Source: an uncultured Kiritimatiellota bacterium
Lineage (GTDB): Bacteria; Verrucomicrobiota; Kiritimatiellia; RFP12; UBA1067
Direction of reading: 5' to 3'
Assembly: GCA_934621385.1 (NCBI GenBank)
Contig: CAKTUI010000015.1
Location: 1 to 55,516, forward strand
DNA: 55,516 bases
Numbering within the stretch: the stretch's first letter is position 1; every line of letters starts with the position of its first letter. A program made the translations under genes and the position numbers. The notes below the pieces were generated by a model. That model made no database searches. It worked only from the letters and a program-made list of their open reading frames with translations, and was not told the DNA's origin. This document shows, piece by piece, positions 16,780 through 24,276 of the stretch.

Positions 16780-18077
16780 TACGGCTCCTTTTGAGAATGG
16801 GTTGCACCCTGCTTTGATATTGTTAGTGTCGCCTTACCATCAGCTCCAATGGCAAGTTTTTTCACCTGATCAACCGTTGCGAACAAATATGATTCCCCAT
16901 TAACTTTATAATGCCAAGGAATTGCCCATTTAAATACTCCATTTGCGTAAGGCTTTCCTATTGCTCCACCAGAAATCGTATCATCTCCAGCACACTTCCA
17001 ACCCTTTCCTTGGACAAGTGTTCCAGTAACCTTGAGAGCATCGCCAGGCATATGTTCAAGCCCAGTTTGGTATTCAAAATAGCCAGAACATTGAGCATTA
17101 CAAGTTTGTTCTTCAATTACCACAGCCTCAAAATTGACATCTTCTGGACCTATATACCAATCCGCCAACATACAAACACTCAATGGCGTTGTCTTCCCCA
17201 TTCCAAATGTCTTTGCCAATGTCACAGACGAAGGTGCAACCACGGAAAATGAAGCAGAACATTCATCTCCCGGATATGACGCTTTAACCACTGTGGAAGC
17301 ACCCCGACTTGGCGCAGTAAAAGTGGCAGTTCCCTTGTCTGACTCCAATTCTCCCAAACCAATAACAGACCATGAAACCTTTGGCAGTGACCCTGGCGTG
17401 AGGGTAAGTCTTACTCGTTCGCCGACACCAATTCTGCGTCGCAAAGTATCTTCTGGAACAGACGCAAGTGCTCTTGTCGTCAATTGCACAACTCTTACGG
17501 TACAAAAATCAACCGCCTCGGAAGATATCTCGGACTGAGCCTTGACAAGATACTCTCCAGCCGCAAGAGAACTCGGATTAAAGGTAATTGTCCCCCCTCT
17601 GCCAGAGATGCCCGCAGGCACACTTGACCAATTGACACTGTCCTTTGGATCGCTATCCGAGGTTAGGTTTAGCGAACAACTTGTTTTCTTGTGACACACA
17701 TTCACCTCAGATTGCTCTATGTCAAGTTTTACAACCTTAACACTGCCGCCCGAACCATCTTCTGAACCTGAGTCTTCCTTAACTCGATAGGACAAAGTAC
17801 TCCCAATGTCAACGGTGGGAAGACTACTATGAGGCTTAACCAATATCCATGGCAACAGGGGTTGAATCGAAAGTTTGGGTTTAATCTTTCTGTTGCCATT
17901 TGTTACTATCACATAGAAATCATTACCAAAATCAACAATCCGCACAACTTCTGGCGTTGAACTCACTACTCGGACAAACAGATTTTCAGCAGATGCCGCA
18001 TTTGCATACTGCACACACAAGCCTATCCCCAAACTGAGGATTGATTGCCAACACATTCTTTCGCCTTCTGACACCAC
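16779..18077 (-). CDS. Secreted Ig-like polymorphic protein, leader disrupted by a 4-nt duplication (cassette E)
   Basis: The open frame encodes 432 residues from GTG 18077. By comparison with cassette C the ancestral start is ATG 18081 (MRGVRRRKNVLAI), but a tandem AATC duplication (18046-18039) throws that frame off inside the signal peptide. The present frame gives MVSEGERMCWQSILSLGIGL, a leader without the usual positive start. After it come ENLFVRVVSSTPEVV, the DIEQSEVNVC Ig domain (446 bp nearly identical to cassette C), another Ig domain, and a C-terminus shared with cassette D (FKWAIPWHYKV, LTISKQGAT). Expression or export may be altered. Confidence 0.6.
   Translation of the reverse strand: MVSEGERMCWQSILSLGIGLCVQYANAASAENLFVRVVSSTPEVVRIVDFGNDFYVIVTNGNRKIKPKLSIQPLLPWILVKPHSSLPTVDIGSTLSYRVKEDSGSEDGSGGSVKVVKLDIEQSEVNVCHKKTSCSLNLTSDSDPKDSVNWSSVPAGISGRGGTITFNPSSLAAGEYLVKAQSEISSEAVDFCTVRVVQLTTRALASVPEDTLRRRIGVGERVRLTLTPGSLPKVSWSVIGLGELESDKGTATFTAPSRGASTVVKASYPGDECSASFSVVAPSSVTLAKTFGMGKTTPLSVCMLADWYIGPEDVNFEAVVIEEQTCNAQCSGYFEYQTGLEHMPGDALKVTGTLVQGKGWKCAGDDTISGGAIGKPYANGVFKWAIPWHYKVNGESYLFATVDQVKKLAIGADGKATLTISKQGATHSQKEP
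17557..18002 (-). repeat. 446-bp repeat, copy in cassette E
   Basis: Partner of 13,165-13,610, with only scattered single-base differences. It covers the mature N-terminus and first Ig-like domain. Confidence 0.8.
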
Positions 18078-18108
18078 GCATACATACCCTCCTTCAATTT
18101 TCGATGCG

Positions 18109-18138
18109 ATTGTACCAAAACTATCGTCTTCTTGTCAA
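18109..18138 (-). promoter_or_regulatory. Cassette E promoter
   Basis: TTGACA (18138-18133), 18 bp, then TGG-TACAAT (18114-18109), followed by AAGGAGGG before ATG 18081. The IS30-type element begins only about 45 bp upstream of the -35 box. Confidence 0.8.
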
Positions 18139-18183
18139 ATCTGTGAAAATTGTAAAATCAAATGGGAAATGGTAATATCTAAC

Positions 18184-18194
18184 GGGTCAGCAAA
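18184..18194 (+). repeat. Left terminal inverted repeat of the IS
   Basis: GGGTCAGCAAA, matched in inverse orientation at 19,398-19,408. The match stops being perfect after 11 bp. Confidence 0.7.
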
Positions 18195-18351
18195 GAAGAG
18201 AGGAAGGCCATGGGAATCGAAGAAGAAGAAAGGCAAACAACACCACCCTCATGGGGGTGGCCGCCGGCGCGGAAGGAAAACGCCCACGGCGTCGAGGAAA
18301 TCGTGTATGATGGGAGCTGCAACACAAACCATCACACGAAAGATCGACGCC

Positions 18352-19391
18352 ATGAGCAGAAGGAAGCATGCCATAAGACGCGACGAAGGGCTACACCTCA
18401 CGGACCGGCAGCGCGAAATCCTCGGGACGGACTGGAACCGGTACGTCAACGGGTGCGCACGGATATCGCTGCGGCACTTCGCGAGAGTGCACGACATCCC
18501 GTTCGCGACATGGCGGCGCGAGTTCAGGCGCGGGGCGGTCTCCCCCATCATCAGGCATGGCAACCGCTGGACGTACCCGGAGTACGACATCGACAGGGCA
18601 AGGGCCTCCATAAACAAGGGCAGGGGCAACATGGGCGCCCCGATGAAGCTCACGGTCGGCATGGCCATCCTCTTCAGGCACGCGGTGCTGAAGCTCGGGC
18701 GCTCCCCGTACGACGCGAGGATGATGATCAGGGAGGCGATGCCGGACGGGGAGGTCCCCTGCCTGAAGACTTTCTACAACCACATCGAGGCCGGAGACAT
18801 CGGCGTTTTCCGCGGGCAAACGCCATGCCATCCGGGGCGGCGACGAAGGCCGCGGCAGCCCGCGCACGAGGCGAGGACCGTGCCGGGCAGAAGGCAGCTC
18901 AAGGACAGGCCGAAGGAGGCCTCGGAGGCGAAGGAGCTGGGGCACTTCGAGATGGACACGGTGATCTCCAGGCGAGGATCGCGCGGAGGACTGCTGGTGA
19001 TGCTCGACCGCTGCTCGAGACGCTATGTCATCGAGCACGTCAACCACATCAGCCAGGACGAGGTGATCATGGACATAAAGCGGAGAAAGACCCTGAGAAC
19101 CGTGTGAAGCGTCACTACGGACAACGGGTGCGAGTTCCTCGACCAAAAAAGCTCGACAGGGCGTTCAGGGCCGAGACCCACTACACGAGGGCCTACGCCC
19201 ACTACGAGAAAGACGCAATAGAGAACTGCAACCGCCTCGTCAGGAGATGGTACCCGAAGGGAACCGACTTCAACCGGCTCACGAGGCGCCAGATCCGGCA
19301 GCTCGAGGACTGGATAAACTCAATACACAGGGAATCGCTCAACGGAGAAACCGCATATGCTTACGATTCACGTCTGGCCCAGACGGCTTAA
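18352..19391 (+). pseudogene. IS30-type transposase, broken by a stop codon and a -1 frameshift
   Basis: From ATG 18352 the frame gives an N-terminal helix-turn-helix region (LTDRQREIL...), the first catalytic Asp in GHFEMDTV (about residue 200), and then TGA at 19,105. Directly after it the same frame continues with VTTDNGCEF, which holds the second Asp. At the A6 run (19,145-19,150) the sequence shifts by -1 into KLDRAF and EKDAIENCNRLVRRW, with the third acidic residue, ending at 19,391. The order D, D, E and the wording of the motifs fit the IS30 family. Slippage on A6 could restore the last part, but the in-frame TGA makes a functional protein unlikely. Confidence 0.72.
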
Positions 19392-19397
19392 GGAGTT

Positions 19398-19408
19398 TTT
19401 GCTGACCC
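19398..19408 (+). repeat. Right terminal inverted repeat of the IS
   Basis: TTTGCTGACCC, the inverse of the left end. A similar end (TTGCCGACCCA) follows the remnant at 41,639. Confidence 0.65.
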
Positions 19409-19422
19409 ACCCCCTTTACAAG

Positions 19423-20430
19423 TCACCTTTGCGCGAAATAGACAGCACACTTCATCTCAGGCAGCAACCGAACCAAGTCACCGTGGCGGTATCTTGAGAA
19501 TCCCGGCACGCGCACAATCGCAGGGAAATCAGCCGAACCGACGAAGAGATGGACAAGCGTCTCGGACCCGAGAGACTCAACGAAGTCGACGCGCCCGACG
19601 AGACTGATTTCACCTTCTTCCTGTCCACCCTGAGAGCAGAGGCGCAAATGCTCGGGGCGCAATCCGACGATTCGCGTGGCATCCAGCATACCAGCCGGGA
19701 AAAGGTTCATCGGCGGCGTACCGATGAAGCCGGCGACAAACGGGTTCGCCGGGTGCTCATAGACTTCAAGCGGCGGATCCACCTGCTGAATGCGCCCCCT
19801 GTTCATGACAACAATCCGCTCCCCCATCGTCATGGCCTCCGTCTGGTCGTGCGTGACGTAAATCATCGTCGCCTTAAGCCGTTGGTGAAGGCGGATAATC
19901 TCTGCCCGCATTTCCACACGCATCTTGGCATCCAAATTCGAAAGCGGCTCATCAAAGAGAAAGACTGCCGGCTCGCGCACAATGGCACGACCAAGGGCGA
20001 CGCGCTGACGCTGGCCACCAGACAGGGCCTTCGGCAGACGCTTCAGGTATTCACCCAGTCCAAGCGTTGCGGCAACGGAAGCGACGCGACGTTCGATTTC
20101 CGCTTTCGCCATGCCGCGCAATTTCAGCGCGAAGGAAAGGTTTTCCTTCACGGTCATGTGCGGATAAAGAGCATAATTCTGGAAGACCATCGCTATGTCG
20201 CGGTCCTTTGGCGGCAAGTTCGTGACATCACGTCCACCGATGCGAATGCGCCCCGAGGTCGGAATCTCCAGCCCAGCAACCATCCGAAGGGATGTGGACT
20301 TACCGCATCCCGACGGCCCGACTAACACCAGAAACTCCCCATCCCGCACATCAAGGTCAAAGTCCACGACAGCCGGAGCATCGCCCCGTGCGTAGACCTT
20401 CCCCACATGCTCGAAGGAAACCTCAGCCAT
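19423..20430 (-). CDS. ugpC: Sugar ABC transporter ATP-binding protein (UgpC/MalK/MsmK type)
   Basis: The 335-residue ATPase powers uptake of sugars or glycerol-phosphate by CUT1-type ABC transporters. Walker A is GPSGCGKST (near residue 38), the signature is LSGGQRQR, Walker B is VFLFDEP, the H-loop is THDQ, and the C-terminal 100 residues form the MalK-type regulatory/TOBE region. I chose ATG 20430 (MAEVSFEHV) over an upstream start because family members begin here. It overlaps the stop of the preceding gene by 8 nt. No permease or binding-protein gene is in the window, so it may serve several transporters, as MsmK-type ATPases do. It is the last gene of the pgi transcript. Confidence 0.85.
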   Translation of the reverse strand: MAEVSFEHVGKVYARGDAPAVVDFDLDVRDGEFLVLVGPSGCGKSTSLRMVAGLEIPTSGRIRIGGRDVTNLPPKDRDIAMVFQNYALYPHMTVKENLSFALKLRGMAKAEIERRVASVAATLGLGEYLKRLPKALSGGQRQRVALGRAIVREPAVFLFDEPLSNLDAKMRVEMRAEIIRLHQRLKATMIYVTHDQTEAMTMGERIVVMNRGRIQQVDPPLEVYEHPANPFVAGFIGTPPMNLFPAGMLDATRIVGLRPEHLRLCSQGGQEEGEISLVGRVDFVESLGSETLVHLFVGSADFPAIVRVPGFSRYRHGDLVRLLPEMKCAVYFAQR

Positions 20431-21148
20431 TGAGCGCCCCCCCATGCGAATTCGCATAAATCATCCGGGCTTGGCGAATAATCTCCAGAAGAAACGGCTG
20501 CTCATCCTTCTTGGCGTACCGAAGCCCCCGGATGGCCCAGTAGGCGGCCGAAAACTGCGGATCGCCGCGATCCGTCATACCGAGCCGCCGCGAAACCTCA
20601 TCCATGAGTTCCGGTTCCATCTTCAACTCGTCCCACGCCCCACGGGCCTGCACATCGGACACAATCGCCCGCCAAATGCGCCGATAGGTTGGCGCGGCGG
20701 AATCGAGTCCCGCGCCAATCTTCAATTCAAACAGCCAAGCGAGTTCACGGTGGATTTCGGCGGACTCCGGATTGTAGGCCAGCCCCTGGTCTCGGAGGAG
20801 TCGCATGGCGGCGTGAACCCACCGCCAACGATCCTCATCCGTCGCCATCATGACGGAAACATTGTAGGCGAGATTCCAGGCGGCGTAACTCCACACCTCC
20901 GGCACATGAGGCTCGGCCAGCGTCAGCGTCTGGGCCAGCTGTGCCAATTCGGCATAGCGACCCTCCTCCTGAAGACGGTCCGCCCGAAACCACGTCACTT
21001 CCGCCGCGAGCGAACGCAACCCGCCAAGCGCGGCAAAGGCGGACTCCGCCAATGCCGGCACCTTGACAGGTCGATGCGCATGAAGCCAAATCTGCGCACC
21101 AACCGCCATCGCAATCAGAAGGACAACGAAAAACAGGGTGCGCTTCAC
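20423..21148 (-). CDS. Membrane-anchored TPR-like protein, unknown function
   Basis: The 241-residue protein has one N-terminal hydrophobic segment (TLFFVVLLIAMAVGAQIWL) and a helical remainder with TPR-like pairs (YAELAQLAQTLTLAEPHVPEV; ESAEIHRELAWLFELKIG). Aromatic residues in WSYAAWNLAYN and YWAIRGLRYA are typical of such solenoids. It starts 28 nt after pgi and overlaps the ABC ATPase, so the three genes form an operon. Probably anchored in the inner membrane facing the periplasm. No specific role is evident. Confidence 0.65.
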   Translation of the reverse strand: MKRTLFFVVLLIAMAVGAQIWLHAHRPVKVPALAESAFAALGGLRSLAAEVTWFRADRLQEEGRYAELAQLAQTLTLAEPHVPEVWSYAAWNLAYNVSVMMATDEDRWRWVHAAMRLLRDQGLAYNPESAEIHRELAWLFELKIGAGLDSAAPTYRRIWRAIVSDVQARGAWDELKMEPELMDEVSRRLGMTDRGDPQFSAAYWAIRGLRYAKKDEQPFLLEIIRQARMIYANSHGGALNG

Positions 21149-21176
21149 GGGCTTCTCCGCCAGTCAGACCTCACAC

Positions 21177-22805
21177 TCAGCGGCCAACGGCCTTGCGGTA
21201 GCGGGCAATGAGCGCATTCGTCGACGCATCATGCTTGCCGCTCGCCTGCGGTGCCGTCAGGTCGGCCAGAACGCCCTTCGCAAGGACCTTGCCGAGCTGA
21301 ACGCCCCACTGGTCGAAGCTGAAGACATTCCAAATGACACCCTGCGTGAAGACCTTGTGCTCGTAGAGCGCAACAAGCGCACCCAGAGCCTCAGGGGTCA
21401 GTTCATCACACAGAAGCGTGTTCGTCGGCTTGTTGCCCTCAAAGGTCTTGAACGGGACAAGGTTCTCGGGCACACCCTCACGACGGCAATCATCCGCCGT
21501 CTTGCCGAAGGCCAGGGCCTCCGTCTGGGCGAAGAGATTTGCCATCAGCTTGTCGTGCAGGTCACCAATCGGATTGTGCGTCTTGCAGCACCCGATGAAG
21601 TCGCACGGAATAAGGTGCGTACCCTGATGAATCAGCTGATAGAAACTGTGCTGGCCGTTCGTCCCCGGCTCACCCCATTCAATCGGACCTGTGACGTGCT
21701 CAACGGGCTTGCCGTCCTTGCCCACGCACTTGCCGTTCGACTCCATATCCATCTGTTGCAGATAGGCCGGGAAGCGCGAAAGGTACTGGTCATAGGGCAA
21801 CACGCAATAGCTCTCGGCCCCATAACCGTTCGAGTAGAGAATGCCGAGAAGAGCCAGGATGACCGGCATATTCTTCTCAAGCTTCGCCGTCCTGAAGTGC
21901 CGATCCATCTTGTAGTAGCCCTTGAGGAGCTTCGCAAAATTGCGACGGCCAATCGAAATCATCAGCGAAAGACCAATCGCGGACGGGAGCGAATAACGAC
22001 CGCCGACCCAGTCCCAGAACCCAAACATGTTCTTCACATCGATACCGAATGCCGCGACCTCCTTCTCCGCCGTCGAGACGGCGACGAAGTGCTTGGCGAC
22101 GGCCGCCTCGGAACCGAGTTCCTTCACAAGCCATTCACGGGCCGCCGTGGCGTTGGACATCGTCTCCTGCGTGGTGAATGTCTTGGACGCGATGATGAAG
22201 AGCGTCTCTGCCGCACGGACGCTTCTCAGCGTCTCCGCAAGATGCGTCGAGTCGACATTCGAGACAAAGAAGCACTTCAGCGTCCTCTTCGAGTAGGGTG
22301 TCAGCGCGATGTTGGCCATGACGGGGCCAAGGTCGCTCCCGCCGATGCCAATGTTCACGATGTACTTGATTCGCTTGCCCGTATAGCCCTTCCACTCGCC
22401 CTTGCGAACGGCATCCGAGAAATCGCCCATCCGGTTCAGGACGGCCCGCACATCAGGCATCACATCCTTGCCGTCGACGAAAATCTTCGCATTGGGGTCG
22501 CAGTTGCGCAGTGCCGTGTGGAGAACGGCACGGTTCTCGGTGACGTTGATCTTCTCACCCGTGAACATGCGCTCAATCTCAGCTTTGAGATTCGACGCTT
22601 CCGCCAGTTTGAACAGGGCCTTCATCGCCGCTTTGTCCACGCGGTTCTTCGAGTAATCCAGATACCAGCCGGCCGCCTCAACCGAGAAGGATTCCGCACG
22701 CTGCGGATCCTCGGCGAAAAGTTCCTTAATCGTCTTTTTGCTGGATGCGACCATCGCATCGTCAAGATTCGCCCACTTGTCGTTGTTCATCTCTGCGTCT
22801 TTCAT
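21177..22805 (-). CDS. pgi: Glucose-6-phosphate isomerase
   Basis: Converts glucose 6-phosphate to fructose 6-phosphate in the cytoplasm (glycolysis and gluconeogenesis). The 542 residues match the usual length of the large bacterial form. Visible are GIGGSDLGP (phosphate and sugar binding), the first family signature DWVGGRYSLPSAIG, the catalytic region GTNGQHSFYQLIHQG, and the second signature FDQWGVQLGK, where the usual Glu after GV is Gln. ATG 22805 is chosen because longer frames run into the promoter. The promoter (TGG-TATAAT, 22,859-22,854) lies about 45 nt upstream. First gene of an operon with the TPR-like protein and the ABC ATPase. Confidence 0.95.
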   Translation of the reverse strand: MKDAEMNNDKWANLDDAMVASSKKTIKELFAEDPQRAESFSVEAAGWYLDYSKNRVDKAAMKALFKLAEASNLKAEIERMFTGEKINVTENRAVLHTALRNCDPNAKIFVDGKDVMPDVRAVLNRMGDFSDAVRKGEWKGYTGKRIKYIVNIGIGGSDLGPVMANIALTPYSKRTLKCFFVSNVDSTHLAETLRSVRAAETLFIIASKTFTTQETMSNATAAREWLVKELGSEAAVAKHFVAVSTAEKEVAAFGIDVKNMFGFWDWVGGRYSLPSAIGLSLMISIGRRNFAKLLKGYYKMDRHFRTAKLEKNMPVILALLGILYSNGYGAESYCVLPYDQYLSRFPAYLQQMDMESNGKCVGKDGKPVEHVTGPIEWGEPGTNGQHSFYQLIHQGTHLIPCDFIGCCKTHNPIGDLHDKLMANLFAQTEALAFGKTADDCRREGVPENLVPFKTFEGNKPTNTLLCDELTPEALGALVALYEHKVFTQGVIWNVFSFDQWGVQLGKVLAKGVLADLTAPQASGKHDASTNALIARYRKAVGR

Positions 22806-22853
22806 TATCAAACTCTTTCTGTTTCGGCGACTACCGCCGCGTTTCGTTGGTGT

Positions 22854-22862
22854 ATTATACCA
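22854..22862 (-). promoter_or_regulatory. pgi promoter, extended -10
   Basis: TGG-TATAAT on the minus strand. No convincing -35. It gives a leader of about 40 nt, unlike the leaderless genes elsewhere in the window. Confidence 0.7.
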
Positions 22863-22956
22863 AAATTTCAGGTTTCGATAGAAGCGCGTCCGTCCAAGCG
22901 AAAAGGACATTGCCAATTGGTAATGTTCGGACAATCTTACGAAAAGAGGCAAAGCG

Positions 22957-22962
22957 TATACT
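22957..22962 (+). promoter_or_regulatory. Possible leaderless promoter of the glycosyltransferase gene
   Basis: TATACT lies 7 nt before ATG 22970. If used, transcription would begin at or near the start codon. Same spacing as the TSCPD, HIT and fusA starts. Confidence 0.45.
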
Positions 22963-22969
22963 TTCCGCC

Positions 22970-23929
22970 ATGAAAAACACATTCAAGGGCTTTATGGTCG
23001 TTCTCGCCATCCTGGCACTGGCAAGACTCGTCGCCATGGTAATCTTTCCCGTGTTTGACCCGTCAGAAGGTCGCTACGCGGCAATCTGCGCAAACATGGC
23101 GGAATCGGGAGATTTCCTTGTTCCCCGCTTCATCCATGACGGCGTTTACCAGAGTTTTGACGGCAAGCCACCCCTCCTTTTCCAGTTGGGAGGGCTCTTC
23201 TGTACTCTCTTCGGACGGCAGGACATTGCCGTCCGACTTCCGCCGTTCCTGTCCGCGCTGGGTGTCCTAATCATTCTCTTCCTTGTCCTTCGTCGGATAA
23301 AGGATGCCACCGTCGCCCGAACGGCCGTCATCGTCTGCGCAACATCCGTCGCCTTTTACGCCACGTCCGGCATCTGCATGACCGACCTGCCGCTCACCTT
23401 CTGCGTGAGCGGGGCTATCCTGCTCGAATGCGCGTTCATCCAGTCGCCGAACAAGTGGACTTCGCGTGCTATCTTTGCCCTTCTCGGACTCGGCATGCTC
23501 GTCAAGGGTCCCGTCGCCCTCGCGCTCTTCGGCCTGCCCGTCCTTCTTGACGCATGGGTGAATCGCCGAATGGCCCTTCTCGCCCGGCACTGCTGGTTCA
23601 GCGGCATTCTGATTTTCCTTCTCATTTCCGCCCCCTGGTACATTCTGATGGAGCGCGCAACCCCCGGTTTCTTGAAATACTTCTTCATCAACGAAAACCT
23701 CCTGCGCTTCCTCGTCCATAACTACGGCGACAAGTATGGAGCCGGACGTGAGACATTCCGTGGTATGGCTGTCATTTGGGCCGCCGTCGTTACCCTTCCG
23801 TGGACGCCGCTGCTGTTTCTGCGGCGCGGCGGATTTCGCCTGCGCGGCGGCGACACCCAATGTCCTAATTGTCCTGGTTGCCCCAACCGTCCTAACCCCC
23901 GCGCCCCGCACAAGAAGAAAATGGCATGA
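22970..23929 (+). CDS. PMT/ArnT-type glycosyltransferase, C-terminally truncated
   Basis: Family members are polytopic inner-membrane enzymes that move a sugar from a polyprenyl-phosphate donor to lipid A or protein. The 319 residues show the N-terminal half: a first membrane segment, then the catalytic loop FDPSEGRYA (acidic residue after the first helix), KPPLLFQLG, and about eight hydrophobic segments. After WAAVVTLPWTPLLF the similarity stops. A low-complexity CPN/CPG/RPN tail follows and the frame ends, whereas family members usually run to 500 or more residues. The missing half is not in the window. It is divergent from pgi. Probably non-functional unless the short form works. Confidence 0.7.
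   Translation: MKNTFKGFMVVLAILALARLVAMVIFPVFDPSEGRYAAICANMAESGDFLVPRFIHDGVYQSFDGKPPLLFQLGGLFCTLFGRQDIAVRLPPFLSALGVLIILFLVLRRIKDATVARTAVIVCATSVAFYATSGICMTDLPLTFCVSGAILLECAFIQSPNKWTSRAIFALLGLGMLVKGPVALALFGLPVLLDAWVNRRMALLARHCWFSGILIFLLISAPWYILMERATPGFLKYFFINENLLRFLVHNYGDKYGAGRETFRGMAVIWAAVVTLPWTPLLFLRRGGFRLRGGDTQCPNCPGCPNRPNPRAPHKKKMA
23861..23896 (+). repeat. Imperfect 9-bp tandem repeat at the glycosyltransferase truncation point
   Basis: Four units: TGTCCTAAT, TGTCCTGGT, TGCCCCAAC, CGTCCTAAC. They encode CPN, CPG, CPN, RPN and lie where the conserved protein ends, so they may mark the break. Confidence 0.55.
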
Positions 23930-24023
23930 GGAGCGAACCGGGCGGGCGCGGTTCGGCGACGGAAAATGCGAAGCCGAACGGGACTTTCGGGCGGGATTTG
24001 GCGGTCGGGCGGGGGGTGGCGGA

Positions 24024-24085
24024 TTCTTATGCCCATCAGAAATTTTTCTCATGCCCATAAGAAAAATTTCTGATGGGCATGAGAA
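24024..24085. repeat. Large perfect palindrome (21-bp arms) in the spacer before the glycan island
   Basis: Arms 24,029-24,049 and 24,060-24,080 are exact inverse copies, ending in ATGCCCATCAGAAA and TTTCTGATGGGCAT, with a 10-nt loop. One mismatch further out, four more bases pair on each side. A third GATGGGCAT follows at 24,094-24,102. The rest of the 23,930-24,276 gap is GC-rich with no gene seen. It could be a mobile palindromic repeat or a bidirectional transcription stop. Confidence 0.7.
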
Positions 24086-24211
24086 TTTCGTTTGATGGGC
24101 ATTCCCCGTCGCGGTGAAGGCCTGTCGGGCGTTTTTCCTTTCCCAAGGCGCGGGAGGCGAGGACTGAAGTGCCGCGAAGGAGGCTTTTTTGAAATGAGAG
24201 TCCCCCAACGG

Positions 24212-24247
24212 AACGGCGGCGGGGCGCATCTGCGCCTCGCCGCCGTT
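24212..24247 (-). terminator. GC-rich hairpin after the surface-protein gene
   Basis: AACGGCGGCG (24,212-24,221) pairs with CGCCGCCGTT (24,238-24,247), with further pairing inside (GGCGCA/TGCGCC). It lies 30 nt past the stop at 24,277. No T-run follows, so it may act as a Rho-type stop or protect the mRNA end. Confidence 0.5.
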
Positions 24248-24276
24248 GTGCGGTCGAAACGACCCTCGGAAGCCCG

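Larger units (their letters stand above)
632..18138 (-). other. Tandem array of five variable secreted-protein cassettes
   Basis: Five units repeat in the same order on the minus strand. Each has a promoter, a secreted Ig-like protein with a family N-terminus and variable C-terminus, one or two unrelated small secreted proteins, and an esterase or its deleted scar. I label the units E (18,138-15,970), D (15,902-13,847), C (13,743-11,306), B (11,270-6,973) and A (6,939-1,366). Two further genes at 1,309-91 trail unit A. The joints (esterase end, spacer, promoter, start of the Ig-like gene) are alike in DNA sequence, while the interiors differ and are mostly AT-rich. The layout resembles polymorphic effector/immunity loci. 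That function is inferred from architecture only. Confidence 0.75.
18184..19408 (+). mobile_element. Decayed IS30-family insertion sequence
   Basis: The element is bounded by an 11-bp inverted repeat, GGGTCAGCAAA at 18,184-18,194 and TTTGCTGACCC at 19,398-19,408. It contains one transposase gene interrupted by a stop and a frameshift. No clear target duplication is seen. It separates the cassette array from the housekeeping genes. A second, partial copy of its right half lies at 41,345-41,660. High GC, unlike the array. Confidence 0.75.

Noticed and set aside
18352..19391. TGA read as an amino acid (alternative code)
   Set aside because: Ordinary genes here, such as the HIT protein, the OppF-like ATPase and the GH42-like proteins, end with TGA at the expected family length.
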